Assembly (NCBI RefSeq): GCF_004283175.1
Contig: NZ_RXNW01000001.1
Location: 341,675-405,674, forward strand
DNA length: 64,000 nucleotides
Direction of reading: 5' to 3'
Source of the DNA: Legionella longbeachae
GTDB lineage: Bacteria > Pseudomonadota > Gammaproteobacteria > Legionellales > Legionellaceae
Below, piece by piece: positions 56,972 to 64,000 of this stretch; position 1 is the first letter of the stretch, and every line of letters begins with the position of its first letter. The translations under genes were made by a program, and so were the position numbers. Below the pieces are notes generated by a model that was not told the origin of the DNA, made no database searches, and saw nothing but the letters and a program-made list of their open reading frames with translations.

Positions 56972-58312
56972 ATGCAAGTTTCGGTTGAGACCCTAAAAGG
57001 TTTGGAACGTAAGGTAACAGTTTCTGTACCTTCAGAAAAAGTTGAGGAAGAAGTGAGCTTACGTCTCAAGAATCTTGCTCGCAAAGTCAAGATAGATGGT
57101 TTTCGTCCTGGTAAAGTACCTTTACATGTTGTTACGAATCGTTATTCAAACAGCGTTCGCGAAGAAGTTGCTCGCGATATGGTTCAGTCTACTTTATACG
57201 AAGCATTACAAAAAAATGAATTAGTTCCCGCCGGTTATCCTTCTGTAGAACCTGAACAACTTGAAAAAGGTAAAGATTTTAAATACAGCGCTACGTTTGA
57301 AATAATGCCTGTATTTGAGATTGCTGAATTAAACCAAGCTCAGGTTGAGTTATCACGTGCAGAAGTCACTGATAAAGACGTTGATCATATGCTTGATAAA
57401 CTTCGTGAACAAAATAAAGTATGGGATGATGTTTCTCGGGCGGCCAAAAAAGACGATAAAGTTGTAATTGACTTTACCGGTTTCCTTGACGATAAGCCTT
57501 TTGAGGGTGGTAGCGCAGAGGGGCATGAATTAGTTCTTGGTTCAGGAGCAATGATCCCTGGTTTCGAGGATGGAATTATTGGCAATAAAAAAGAGAAACC
57601 ATTCGATATTAAAGTTACTTTCCCGGCTGACTACGGACATAAAGAACTAGCAGGTAAAGAGGCAGTTTTCAATATCACCATTCATAAGGTAATGGAAGGA
57701 AAGCTACCTGAGCTAGATGATGCATTTGCTGAGAAATTTAATATTAAAGAAGGGGGAGTAGAAGCTCTCAAAAAAGATATTAAAGAAAACATGACCCGTG
57801 AATTAGATCGTCGTGTCAGTATGATGAACAGAGAAAAAATGTTTGATAAGTTAATGGAAGTTAATGATGTTCCATTACCTACCGCATTGATAGACAAAGA
57901 AATTGAACATTTAAAGCATGACATGTATCATCGAATTTTCGGACATGAGCATCATGAAAATGAAAAAATTCCTGATTTTCCACGTGAGCTTTTTGAGGAA
58001 CAAGCTAAACGCCGTGTTCATCTTGGTTTACTCTTCTCTGAATATGTTAAAAAACATCAAATTGTTCCAGATAAAGATAAAGTAAACGCGATGATAGAGA
58101 AATTTGCTGGAGCTTATGAAAACCCAGATGAGTTACGTACCTGGTATCAAAATAGTAAAGAGCATATGGCTGAAATCGAAGCTCTTGTTTTAGAGGAAAT
58201 GGTTGCAGATAAAATCGCTGAAGATGCTAAAATTGAATATCAATCAAAGGACTATGATTCAGTAATGAATCCTAAATCAGCGACTGAAGCGACAGAGAAA
58301 AAAGGAGAGTAA
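56972..58312 (+). CDS. tig: Trigger factor
   Basis: 446 residues: an N-terminal ribosome-binding domain with the docking signature GFRPGKVP (~43-50), a central FKBP-type peptidyl-prolyl isomerase domain (~150-240; [26 protein letters not shown]) and a C-terminal helical chaperone cradle. It receives nascent chains at the ribosome exit. Start: ATG 56972 with GAGG 8 bases upstream, giving the usual MQVSVETL; the GTG at 56963 overlaps that site. clpP follows by 4 bases, the standard tig-clpP order. Confidence 0.95.
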   Translation: MQVSVETLKGLERKVTVSVPSEKVEEEVSLRLKNLARKVKIDGFRPGKVPLHVVTNRYSNSVREEVARDMVQSTLYEALQKNELVPAGYPSVEPEQLEKGKDFKYSATFEIMPVFEIAELNQAQVELSRAEVTDKDVDHMLDKLREQNKVWDDVSRAAKKDDKVVIDFTGFLDDKPFEGGSAEGHELVLGSGAMIPGFEDGIIGNKKEKPFDIKVTFPADYGHKELAGKEAVFNITIHKVMEGKLPELDDAFAEKFNIKEGGVEALKKDIKENMTRELDRRVSMMNREKMFDKLMEVNDVPLPTALIDKEIEHLKHDMYHRIFGHEHHENEKIPDFPRELFEEQAKRRVHLGLLFSEYVKKHQIVPDKDKVNAMIEKFAGAYENPDELRTWYQNSKEHMAEIEALVLEEMVADKIAEDAKIEYQSKDYDSVMNPKSATEATEKKGE

Positions 58313-58316
58313 GTAT

Positions 58317-58955
58317 ATGTCAGGCTATTCAGAGAATATCATTCGTAATGCCAGTGGATTAGTACCTATGGTTATTGAACAAACCTCAAGAGGGGAGCGT
58401 TCATATGATATTTACTCAAGATTATTAAAAGAACGGATCATTTTTCTTTTAGGTGAAGTTGAAGATCATATGGCTAATTTAGTGGTTGCTCAATTGCTGT
58501 TTCTTGAGTCTGAAAATCCTGAAAAAGACATTTCTCTCTATATAAACTCACCTGGAGGCGTAGTCACGGCAGGATTGGCAATTTACGATACTATCCAATT
58601 TATCAAGCCTGACGTGAGTACCTTGTGTATAGGGCAAGCAGCAAGTGCTGCTGCTTTATTGCTTTGCGCTGGAGCTGATGGAAAAAGATTCTGCTTACCA
58701 AATTCGCGAGTAATGATTCATCAACCTTTAGGTGGTTATCGGGGACAAGCAACTGATATCGAAATTCATGCACGTGAGACTTTAACTGTAAGAGAACGAT
58801 TAAACAATATAATGGCAAAGCATACTAAAAAAACGCCTGATCAAATTATGCGTGATACAGAGCGTGATAATTTTATGAGCGCAACACAAGCCGTTGAATA
58901 TGGTCTTATTGATAAAGTACTTTATGATAGAGAATCAGCGAGCAAAACAGAATAA
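58317..58955 (+). CDS. clpP: ATP-dependent Clp protease proteolytic subunit ClpP
   Basis: 212 residues with the serine-protease centre: Ser110 in [11 protein letters not shown], His135 in MIHQPLGG and a downstream Asp. The oxyanion segment SPGGVV is at ~78-83. It forms the tetradecameric chamber used with ClpX or ClpA. The ribosome site AAGGAGAG overlaps the end of tig. The 395-base gap after it is described under the hairpin and promoter entries. Confidence 0.96.
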   Translation: MSGYSENIIRNASGLVPMVIEQTSRGERSYDIYSRLLKERIIFLLGEVEDHMANLVVAQLLFLESENPEKDISLYINSPGGVVTAGLAIYDTIQFIKPDVSTLCIGQAASAAALLLCAGADGKRFCLPNSRVMIHQPLGGYRGQATDIEIHARETLTVRERLNNIMAKHTKKTPDQIMRDTERDNFMSATQAVEYGLIDKVLYDRESASKTE

Positions 58956-59167
58956 TTATTTTTTAAACCAAAGTTATTTTATGATTCGTTAACTTGAGTC
59001 AAAACGCCTTGATTGTATAATATCAAGACATTTTGATTTGGATGAGATATTGTTAATGCAATTCATTTTGCTTCCTACGTTTCCTGCATTAAGTTGATAT
59101 ACGTAGTATTGCAGGAGGTAACTGTCAATTGACACTAGTAGAGTTATAAGCGGAATTTTAGAAAACT

Positions 59168-59244
59168 GAGCCGCAATTGCCAGGGGGCTAATACTTATTT
59201 ATTCATAAATTTGATAGCTCCTACATATGCGGCTCATGTTTTTT
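59168..59244 (+). ncRNA. Structured element with U-tract between clpP and clpX (terminator or small RNA)
   Basis: The outer stem GAGCCGCA (59168-59175) pairs with TGCGGCTC (59228-59235), and an inner stem AGGGGGCTA (59182-59190) pairs imperfectly with TAGCTCCT (59215-59222), giving a long two-part hairpin followed closely by TTTTTT (59239-59244). Just upstream are two overlapping, mutually exclusive pairings, CTACGT/ACGTAG (59075-59106) and TCCTGCA/TGCAGGA (59082-59116), and a 12-bp palindrome TGTCAATTGACA (59123-59134). It may terminate the clpP transcript or be the 3' end of a short RNA. Confidence 0.45.
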
Positions 59245-59291
59245 AGAGTACTATAGTTTATACTGAATTACAGTGGCATATCTTTTTCTGA

Positions 59292-59319
59292 TTGACTAAT
59301 ATTTTACATATATTATCTT
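59292..59319 (+). promoter_or_regulatory. Candidate clpX promoter
   Basis: TTGACT (59292-59297), a 16-bp spacer and TATCTT (59314-59319) lie downstream of the U-tract and ~25 bases before the clpX ribosome site. The -10 is weak. Confidence 0.35.
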
Positions 59320-59350
59320 TACCGATAATCTTTGTAAGAAGGGGTTTGGT

Positions 59351-60625
59351 ATGAGTAAATCCGGTAACGGAAGTGGTGAAAAAGTTTTATACTGTTCTTT
59401 TTGCGGAAAGAGCCAACATGAAGTAAAAAAGTTAATCGCAGGTCCATCTGTATTTGTATGTGATGAATGTGTTGAGCTATGTAATGATATCATTCGTGAA
59501 GAAACACATGATACACATGAAGAAGCTGAGGTCCAGTTACCCTCACCTCAAGAAATTTCAGGTTTCTTGGATGAATATGTAATAGGACAAGCACATGCAA
59601 AAAAAGTTTTGTCTGTAGCTGTTTATAATCACTACAAGCGGTTACAACACAAAAGTGAAGATGGTGTTGAGCTTGGAAAAAGCAACATTTTACTTATAGG
59701 ACCAACAGGAAGTGGAAAAACCCTTTTAGCGCAAACATTAGCTCGTATTTTAAATGTTCCTTTTGCAATGGCGGATGCGACTACACTGACTGAAGCAGGT
59801 TATGTTGGTGAAGACGTAGAAAATATTATACAGAAACTTTTGCAAAAATGTGATTATGATGTAGATAAAGCGCAGCATGGCATCGTATATATAGATGAAA
59901 TTGATAAGATATCTCGAAAATCCGATAATCCTTCAATCACTCGCGATGTTTCAGGTGAAGGCGTGCAACAGGCACTATTGAAGTTAATCGAGGGAACAAT
60001 TGCCTCCGTCCCACCTCAAGGTGGACGTAAACATCCACAACAAGAATTTTTACAAGTAGATACTTCAAATATTTTGTTTATTTGTGGTGGAGCATTTGCT
60101 GGTTTAGAAAAAGTAATCAGGGAACGAAGTGATAAATCAGGTATAGGTTTTTCTGCACAACTGAAAAACAAAAAAGATACAAATGATGAAATTTCTAAAG
60201 TACTTAACCAGTTAGAGTCTGATGATCTTATTAAATATGGGCTAATTCCAGAATTCGTTGGAAGGCTGCCTGTAGTTACTACCTTGCAAGAACTTGATCA
60301 ATCAGCTCTCATTGATATTTTAACTAATCCTAAAAATGCGTTGACGAAACAATTCCAATCTCTTTTCAAAATGGAGGATGTAGAGCTTGAGTTTAGGGAT
60401 GAAGCATTGGTAGCAATTGCTAAAAAAGCTTTAGAAAGAAAAATGGGTGCTCGAGGCTTGCGCGCAATACTTGAAAATATTCTTTTAGACACAATGTATG
60501 AATTACCTTCTCTTGAGGGAGTAATTAAAGTTGTGGTTGATGAGAGTGTTATAACTGGCTCGTCAAAACCGATTCTTATTTATGAACAAGACGGGATGAA
60601 GAGTGCAGCAGGCGGCCAAGAGTAA
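59351..60625 (+). CDS. clpX: ClpX ATPase, specificity subunit of ClpXP
   Basis: 424 residues: an N-terminal C4 zinc domain with CSFC (15-18) and CDEC (37-40), then a AAA+ core with Walker A GPTGSGKT (~117-124), Walker [11 protein letters not shown] (~178) and the ClpP-docking IGF loop (near [12 protein letters not shown], ~266). It unfolds tagged proteins and feeds them to ClpP. The ATG at 59351 follows AAGAAGGGG. Unlike many relatives it is separated from clpP by ~395 bases with its own candidate promoter. Confidence 0.96.
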   Translation: MSKSGNGSGEKVLYCSFCGKSQHEVKKLIAGPSVFVCDECVELCNDIIREETHDTHEEAEVQLPSPQEISGFLDEYVIGQAHAKKVLSVAVYNHYKRLQHKSEDGVELGKSNILLIGPTGSGKTLLAQTLARILNVPFAMADATTLTEAGYVGEDVENIIQKLLQKCDYDVDKAQHGIVYIDEIDKISRKSDNPSITRDVSGEGVQQALLKLIEGTIASVPPQGGRKHPQQEFLQVDTSNILFICGGAFAGLEKVIRERSDKSGIGFSAQLKNKKDTNDEISKVLNQLESDDLIKYGLIPEFVGRLPVVTTLQELDQSALIDILTNPKNALTKQFQSLFKMEDVELEFRDEALVAIAKKALERKMGARGLRAILENILLDTMYELPSLEGVIKVVVDESVITGSSKPILIYEQDGMKSAAGGQE

Positions 60626-60641
60626 GCATTTTTACTCTGTA

Positions 60642-60668
60642 TCTCCCCTGCACATAATGTAGGGGAGA
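60642..60668. terminator. Hairpin after clpX
   Basis: TCTCCCCT (60642-60649) pairs with AGGGGAGA (60661-60668), extendable inward through GCA/TGT to a 5-nt loop. No T-run follows, so it may stabilise the 3' end or act as a weak or bidirectional terminator. The remaining gap to lon shows no clear promoter. Confidence 0.4.
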
Positions 60669-60798
60669 AGTTCATATAATGGACTTTCTTAATTATAAAG
60701 CTTTGATTTCTTGCAATAACTCTCCCTTCCTTTTAAATTATAAGTTAGTAGTCTTTAAAATATTAATTTTAAGTTTTCTGTTTAAATAAGGGTTCATT

Positions 60799-63240
60799 AT
60801 GTCCATTGAAAATAAAGAAAGTTCGAATGAGACTGAAAAAATGTCCAACATACCAGTATTACCATTAAGAGACGTAGTGGTTTACCCTCATATGGTTATT
60901 CCTCTTTTTGTTGGCCGAGGAAAGTCAATTAAGGCCCTGGAAGCGGCAATGGTTGATAACAAACATATCTTTTTAGTAGCACAGAAAAAATCATCAAATG
61001 ATGATCCTAGCGAAGGTGATATTTTTCAGGTAGGTACATTGTCGAGTGTGCTGCAATTATTAAAATTACCGGATGGAACCGTTAAAGTTTTGGTCGAAGG
61101 AGAAAAACGAGCAAAAGCTAAAGAATATCACCAGACGGAAGGATATCTTGAAGCAGCACTTGAGGTAATGGAGGATGAGAATGCAGCCATACAGGAGCCA
61201 GATATAGGCATTTTAATGCGTTCCCTCATGTCGCAATTTGAGCAATATATTAAGCTTAATAAAAAAATTCCTCCTGAGGTTTTATCTCCTCTAGCTGGCA
61301 TTGAAGAACCTGGTCGTTTAGCCGATACCATAGCCGCCCATCTCACTTTAAAAATTGATGACAAGCAAGATTTATTAGAAACTTTAGATGTGGGGACTCG
61401 TCTAGAGCGCTTGATGTCTGCAATTGAGAATGAAATTGATCTATTACATGTCGAGAAACGCGTAAGAGGTCGTGTAAAACGCCAAATGGAAAAAAGTCAG
61501 CGTGAGTACTATCTCAATGAGCAAATGAAGGCTATTCAAAAAGAGTTAGGTGAATTAGGTGAAGAAGGCAATGAAATTGAGCAACTCGAAAAATCAATTA
61601 ATAAAGCCGGTATGCCCAAAGAAGCAAAAGAAAAATCACTTGCTGAGTTGCATAAGCTAAAAATGATGTCACCCATGTCCGCTGAGGCTACAGTTATACG
61701 AAATTATCTGGATTGGATGCTAGAGGTACCGTGGAAAAAAAGAACAAAAATTCAGTTTGATTTGCTAAAAGCTGAAAAATTATTAGATAAAGAACATTAT
61801 GGATTAGAGCAGGTTAAAAAACGTATTATCGAATATCTTGCTGTTCAACAACGCGTAAAACGTCTAAAAGGTCCTATCTTATGTTTGGTAGGGCCTCCAG
61901 GAGTAGGTAAAACTTCATTAGGGCAATCGATTGCTAATGCCACAGGACGTACATTTATACGTATCGCTTTAGGCGGTGTTAGAGATGAAGCTGAGATCCG
62001 AGGCCATAGAAGAACGTATATTGGATCTATGCCTGGAAAAATTATTCAGAAACTATGTAAAGCGGGTGTAAAAAATCCATTAATTATGCTTGATGAAGTC
62101 GATAAGATGGCTATGGACTTCCGAGGTGATCCGGCGGCAGCTTTATTAGAGGTATTGGATCCAGAGCAAAATCACACTTTTAACGATCATTATCTTGAAG
62201 TTGATTACGATCTCAGTGATGTTATGTTTATCGCCACGGCAAACTCTCTGGAAATACCTGCACCTTTATTGGATAGAATGGAGGTAATTCGTCTTGCAGG
62301 CTATACAGAGGATGAAAAAGTAAGTATTGCTGAACGATATCTAGTGCCTAAACAAATTGTCTTAAATGGTTTAAATAATGATGAAATTCATATTAGTGAA
62401 GGCGCTATACGAGAAATTATTCGGCATTATACGCGTGAAGCGGGTGTGCGTAACTTAGAGCGTGATATTGCTAGCGTCTGCCGAAAAGTAGTCAAAGAGA
62501 TTTTATCCAATAAAAAGATAAAAAAAATGGCTGTATCACTTAATAATATTGAAAAATATCTTGGTGTGAAAAAATACAGATATGGTCTTGCAGAACAATT
62601 TGATCAGGTTGGTCAAGTTACGGGATTAGCTTGGACAAGTGTAGGTGGGGAATTGCTTACAATCGAAGCTTCAATGATGCCTGGTAAAGGTAAAGTAACA
62701 CATACAGGGCAGTTAGGTGAAGTAATGCAAGAGTCTATCCATGCTGCAATGACTGTAGTGAGAAGCCGCGCTAAAAAACTTGGGTTATTGGATGATTTTT
62801 ACGATAAAAATGATTTCCATGTCCATGTTCCGGAGGGCGCTACTCCTAAAGATGGACCAAGTGCGGGTATCGGTATGTGCACGGTTTTGGTTTCAGTAGT
62901 AACACAAATTCCGGTTAAGGCGGATGTCGCCATGACAGGTGAAATTACGTTAAGAGGACAAGTGCTACCTATTGGTGGTCTTAAAGAGAAATTGTTGGCA
63001 GCTCATCGTGGTGGAATTAAACATGTCATTATCCCTGAAGAGAATGTTAAAGACCTGGAAGAGATACCTGATAATGTACTCCGAAAGCTGACAATTCACC
63101 CTGTTCAGACTATTGAACAGGTGCTAGAACTCGCTTTACAACGTAGTCCATGGCTGAATGAGACAACAAATGCACAATCTGGCAAAATTGTTGGTAAACG
63201 CTCAAAAAAAATTAAAAATAATGATTTACATGCCCATTAA
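60799..63240 (+). CDS. lon: Lon ATP-dependent protease
   Basis: 813 residues: an N-terminal LON substrate-binding domain (~15-210), a helical linker, an AAA+ module with Walker [10 protein letters not shown] (~362-370) and Walker [11 protein letters not shown] (~430), and a C-terminal protease domain with the Ser-Lys dyad Ser688 (DGPSAG) and Lys731 (GGLKEKLL). It degrades misfolded and short-lived regulatory proteins. The ATG at 60799 follows AAGGG. Its position between clpX and hupB is the conserved gammaproteobacterial order. Confidence 0.96.
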   Translation: MSIENKESSNETEKMSNIPVLPLRDVVVYPHMVIPLFVGRGKSIKALEAAMVDNKHIFLVAQKKSSNDDPSEGDIFQVGTLSSVLQLLKLPDGTVKVLVEGEKRAKAKEYHQTEGYLEAALEVMEDENAAIQEPDIGILMRSLMSQFEQYIKLNKKIPPEVLSPLAGIEEPGRLADTIAAHLTLKIDDKQDLLETLDVGTRLERLMSAIENEIDLLHVEKRVRGRVKRQMEKSQREYYLNEQMKAIQKELGELGEEGNEIEQLEKSINKAGMPKEAKEKSLAELHKLKMMSPMSAEATVIRNYLDWMLEVPWKKRTKIQFDLLKAEKLLDKEHYGLEQVKKRIIEYLAVQQRVKRLKGPILCLVGPPGVGKTSLGQSIANATGRTFIRIALGGVRDEAEIRGHRRTYIGSMPGKIIQKLCKAGVKNPLIMLDEVDKMAMDFRGDPAAALLEVLDPEQNHTFNDHYLEVDYDLSDVMFIATANSLEIPAPLLDRMEVIRLAGYTEDEKVSIAERYLVPKQIVLNGLNNDEIHISEGAIREIIRHYTREAGVRNLERDIASVCRKVVKEILSNKKIKKMAVSLNNIEKYLGVKKYRYGLAEQFDQVGQVTGLAWTSVGGELLTIEASMMPGKGKVTHTGQLGEVMQESIHAAMTVVRSRAKKLGLLDDFYDKNDFHVHVPEGATPKDGPSAGIGMCTVLVSVVTQIPVKADVAMTGEITLRGQVLPIGGLKEKLLAAHRGGIKHVIIPEENVKDLEEIPDNVLRKLTIHPVQTIEQVLELALQRSPWLNETTNAQSGKIVGKRSKKIKNNDLHAH

Positions 63241-63262
63241 TACAGGGTATAGTTCGTTTCGT

Positions 63263-63284
63263 AGCCCGCCAATAGCGGGCTTTG
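63263..63284 (+). terminator. Hairpin after lon
   Basis: AGCCCGC (63263-63269) pairs with GCGGGCT (63275-63281) around a 5-nt loop, then TT. The stem is strong but the U-tract is short. It lies 22 bases past the lon stop. Confidence 0.5.
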
Positions 63285-63371
63285 CAAGGAAGTAACTACT
63301 TGACCGGTTAATTTGATTATTAAAGTTAAATTAGCTTAGAAGTATGGAAGATTAACTGTATAGGGGAAGCA

Positions 63372-63650
63372 ATGAATAAGAGCGAATTAGTTGATGCTAT
63401 AGCAAGTGGTTCGGGTTTGACAAAAGCTGACGCAAGTAGAGTTTTAGAAACATTCACTAGTACTATTACTGATGCGTTACGAAGTGGTGATCAAGTAGTA
63501 ATACCTGGTTTCGGATCTTTCTCAACAGGTAATCGTTCAGCACGTACTGGTCGAAATCCACAAACTGGAAAAGTTATACAAATTAAAGCGTCAAGAGTAG
63601 CCAAGTTTAAAGCAGGTAAAAACCTGAAAGAAGCGGTTCAAGAAGCTTAA
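63372..63650 (+). CDS. hupB: DNA-binding protein HU-beta
   Basis: 92 residues, typical for HU. The N-terminal helices are MNKSELVDAIASGSGLTKAD. The HU/IHF signature is GFGSFSTGNRSARTGRNPQTG (about 46-66), split here as GFGSF and RTGRNPQTG, which contains the DNA-intercalating Pro. It compacts and bends DNA as a nucleoid protein. AGGGGAAGC precedes the ATG at 63372. Its last bases are included in the tandem repeat that follows. Confidence 0.95.
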   Translation: MNKSELVDAIASGSGLTKADASRVLETFTSTITDALRSGDQVVIPGFGSFSTGNRSARTGRNPQTGKVIQIKASRVAKFKAGKNLKEAVQEA

Positions 63651-63657
63651 GTTTTCC

Positions 63658-63733
63658 GGGTGCTTAGCTCAGCTGGGAGAGCATCGCCCTTACAAGGCGA
63701 GGGTCGTAGGTTCGATCCCTACAGCACCCACCA
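63658..63733 (+). tRNA. tRNA-Val (anticodon TAC), copy 1
   Basis: 76 nt; acceptor GGGTGCT with AGCACCC, anticodon stem TCGCC/GGCGA around CTTACAA (TAC), T-loop TTCGATC, encoded CCA. It begins 7 bases after the hupB stop, so it may be co-transcribed with hupB. Confidence 0.95.
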
Positions 63734-63742
63734 ATAGTTAAT

Positions 63743-63819
63743 GGAGTGGTAGTTCAGTTGGTTAGAATACCGGCCTGTCACGCCGGGGGTCGCGGGTTCG
63801 AGCCCCGTCCACTCCGCCA
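63743..63819 (+). tRNA. tRNA-Asp (anticodon GTC), copy 1
   Basis: 77 nt; acceptor GGAGTGG with CCACTCC, anticodon stem CCGGC/GCCGG around CTGTCAC (GTC), T-loop TTCGAGC, encoded CCA. Confidence 0.95.
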
Positions 63820-63823
63820 AATT

Positions 63824-63848
63824 AACGCGTCGAAAGGCGCGTTTTTTT
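63824..63848 (+). terminator. Rho-independent terminator after tRNA-Asp copy 1
   Basis: An 8-bp stem AACGCGTC/GGCGCGTT (63824-63831 with 63836-63843, one T-G pair) closed by a GAAA tetraloop and running into a T-run to 63848. It separates the two tRNA pairs. Confidence 0.85.
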
Positions 63849-63879
63849 ATGTGAAGGCTTGAAGAAGCTTAAATTTTCC

Positions 63880-63955
63880 GGGTGCTTAGCTCAGCTGGGA
63901 GAGCATCGCCCTTACAAGGCGAGGGTCGTAGGTTCGATCCCTACAGCACCCACCA
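63880..63955 (+). tRNA. tRNA-Val (anticodon TAC), copy 2
   Basis: Identical in sequence to copy 1, 222 bases downstream. It lies beyond the first terminator, and no separate promoter was recognised in the 31 bases before it. Confidence 0.95.
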
Positions 63956-63964
63956 ATAGTTAAT

Positions 63965-64000
63965 GGAGTGGTAGTTCAGTTGGTTAGAATACCGGCCTGT
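63965..64000 (+). tRNA. tRNA-Asp copy 2, cut by the window end
   Basis: The first 36 bases match copy 1 (acceptor GGAGTGG, D-arm, start of the anticodon arm ending at CCTGT). The rest lies outside the window. Confidence 0.88.

Larger units (their letters stand above)
63640..64000 (+). repeat. 222-bp tandem duplication carrying tRNA-Val and tRNA-Asp
   Basis: Unit 1 (63640-63861) begins in the last codons of hupB with AAGAAGCTTAA and contains tRNA-Val, tRNA-Asp and a terminator. Unit 2 starts at 63862 with the same 11 bases and runs to the window end. The only difference seen in the visible overlap near the start is G at 63651 against A at 63873. Confidence 0.85.

Noticed and set aside
63300-63332. 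TTGACC upstream of hupB as a promoter -35
   Set aside because: No -10-like hexamer lies at 16-18 bases; the alternatives sit at 12 or 21 bases.

Overview
The window is AT-rich and reads as a chromosomal segment of a Legionella species (gammaproteobacteria). Three things support this: the trigger factor-clpP-clpX-lon-hupB run; a FIST protein/PAS kinase/REC-GGDEF-EAL set that matches, as I recall it, the L. pneumophila NosP/NahK locus; and eukaryote-like or effector-like genes (an NTPDase of the CD39 family, a 2937-residue SecA-like protein, lipase-like paralogs). The species cannot be fixed from sequence alone.

Region by region. 1-2000: two tandem lipase-like paralogs, the first cut by the window edge. 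2200-5700 (minus strand): an outer-membrane barrel, a Cys-rich secreted protein and an MMPL/RND exporter. 5750-8950: EF-P hydroxylase EpmC, a decayed GIY-YIG gene followed by a palindrome, an NTPDase and an EamA transporter. 9000-13800: a 44-residue Cys-rich peptide, the ribosomal oxygenase RoxA, a Kef-type antiporter, YchJ and the Kdo hydroxylase KdoO. 13809-14422 has no gene but is bounded by inverted copies of a ~45-bp sequence. 14423-19254: a NO/c-di-GMP signalling operon, divergent from an RND operon (19446-28605: adaptor, two permeases, outer-membrane channel). 28750-33200: two unknown membrane proteins, two tandem divergent lumazine-synthase-like proteins, an MtfA-type peptidase, a small exported protein and a solute-binding protein. 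33398-43472: the giant SecA-like gene and, upstream of it, a broken effector-like gene. 43767-49085: tRNA-Ala, two tRNA-Glu, dGTPase, a SPOR lipoprotein and mltB-lspL-lspM. 49209-52932: lepA-lepB-DUF4845-rnc. 52978-56248: an ABC-F protein and a tyrosine recombinase. 56494-56940: four tRNAs. 56972-63650: tig-clpP-clpX-lon-hupB. 63658-64000: a tandemly duplicated tRNA-Val/tRNA-Asp pair.

How the genes work together. The right half is a core block for protein synthesis, export and quality control: tRNAs, LepA, LepB, trigger factor, ClpXP, Lon and HU. LspL/LspM are inner-membrane parts of the type II secretion machine. The left half is accessory: envelope transport, NO sensing linked to c-di-GMP turnover, and proteins likely to act on the host or in the periplasm. 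Several loci show ongoing duplication or decay: the tandem hydrolases, the GIY-YIG remnant, the broken gene at 42422-43472, and the duplicated tRNAs.

The most unusual items are the giant SecA-like protein, the interrupted effector-like gene beside it, the tandem lumazine-synthase-like pair, the 44-residue Cys-rich peptide, and a structured element between clpP and clpX. No CRISPR array, rRNA or intact insertion sequence was seen.
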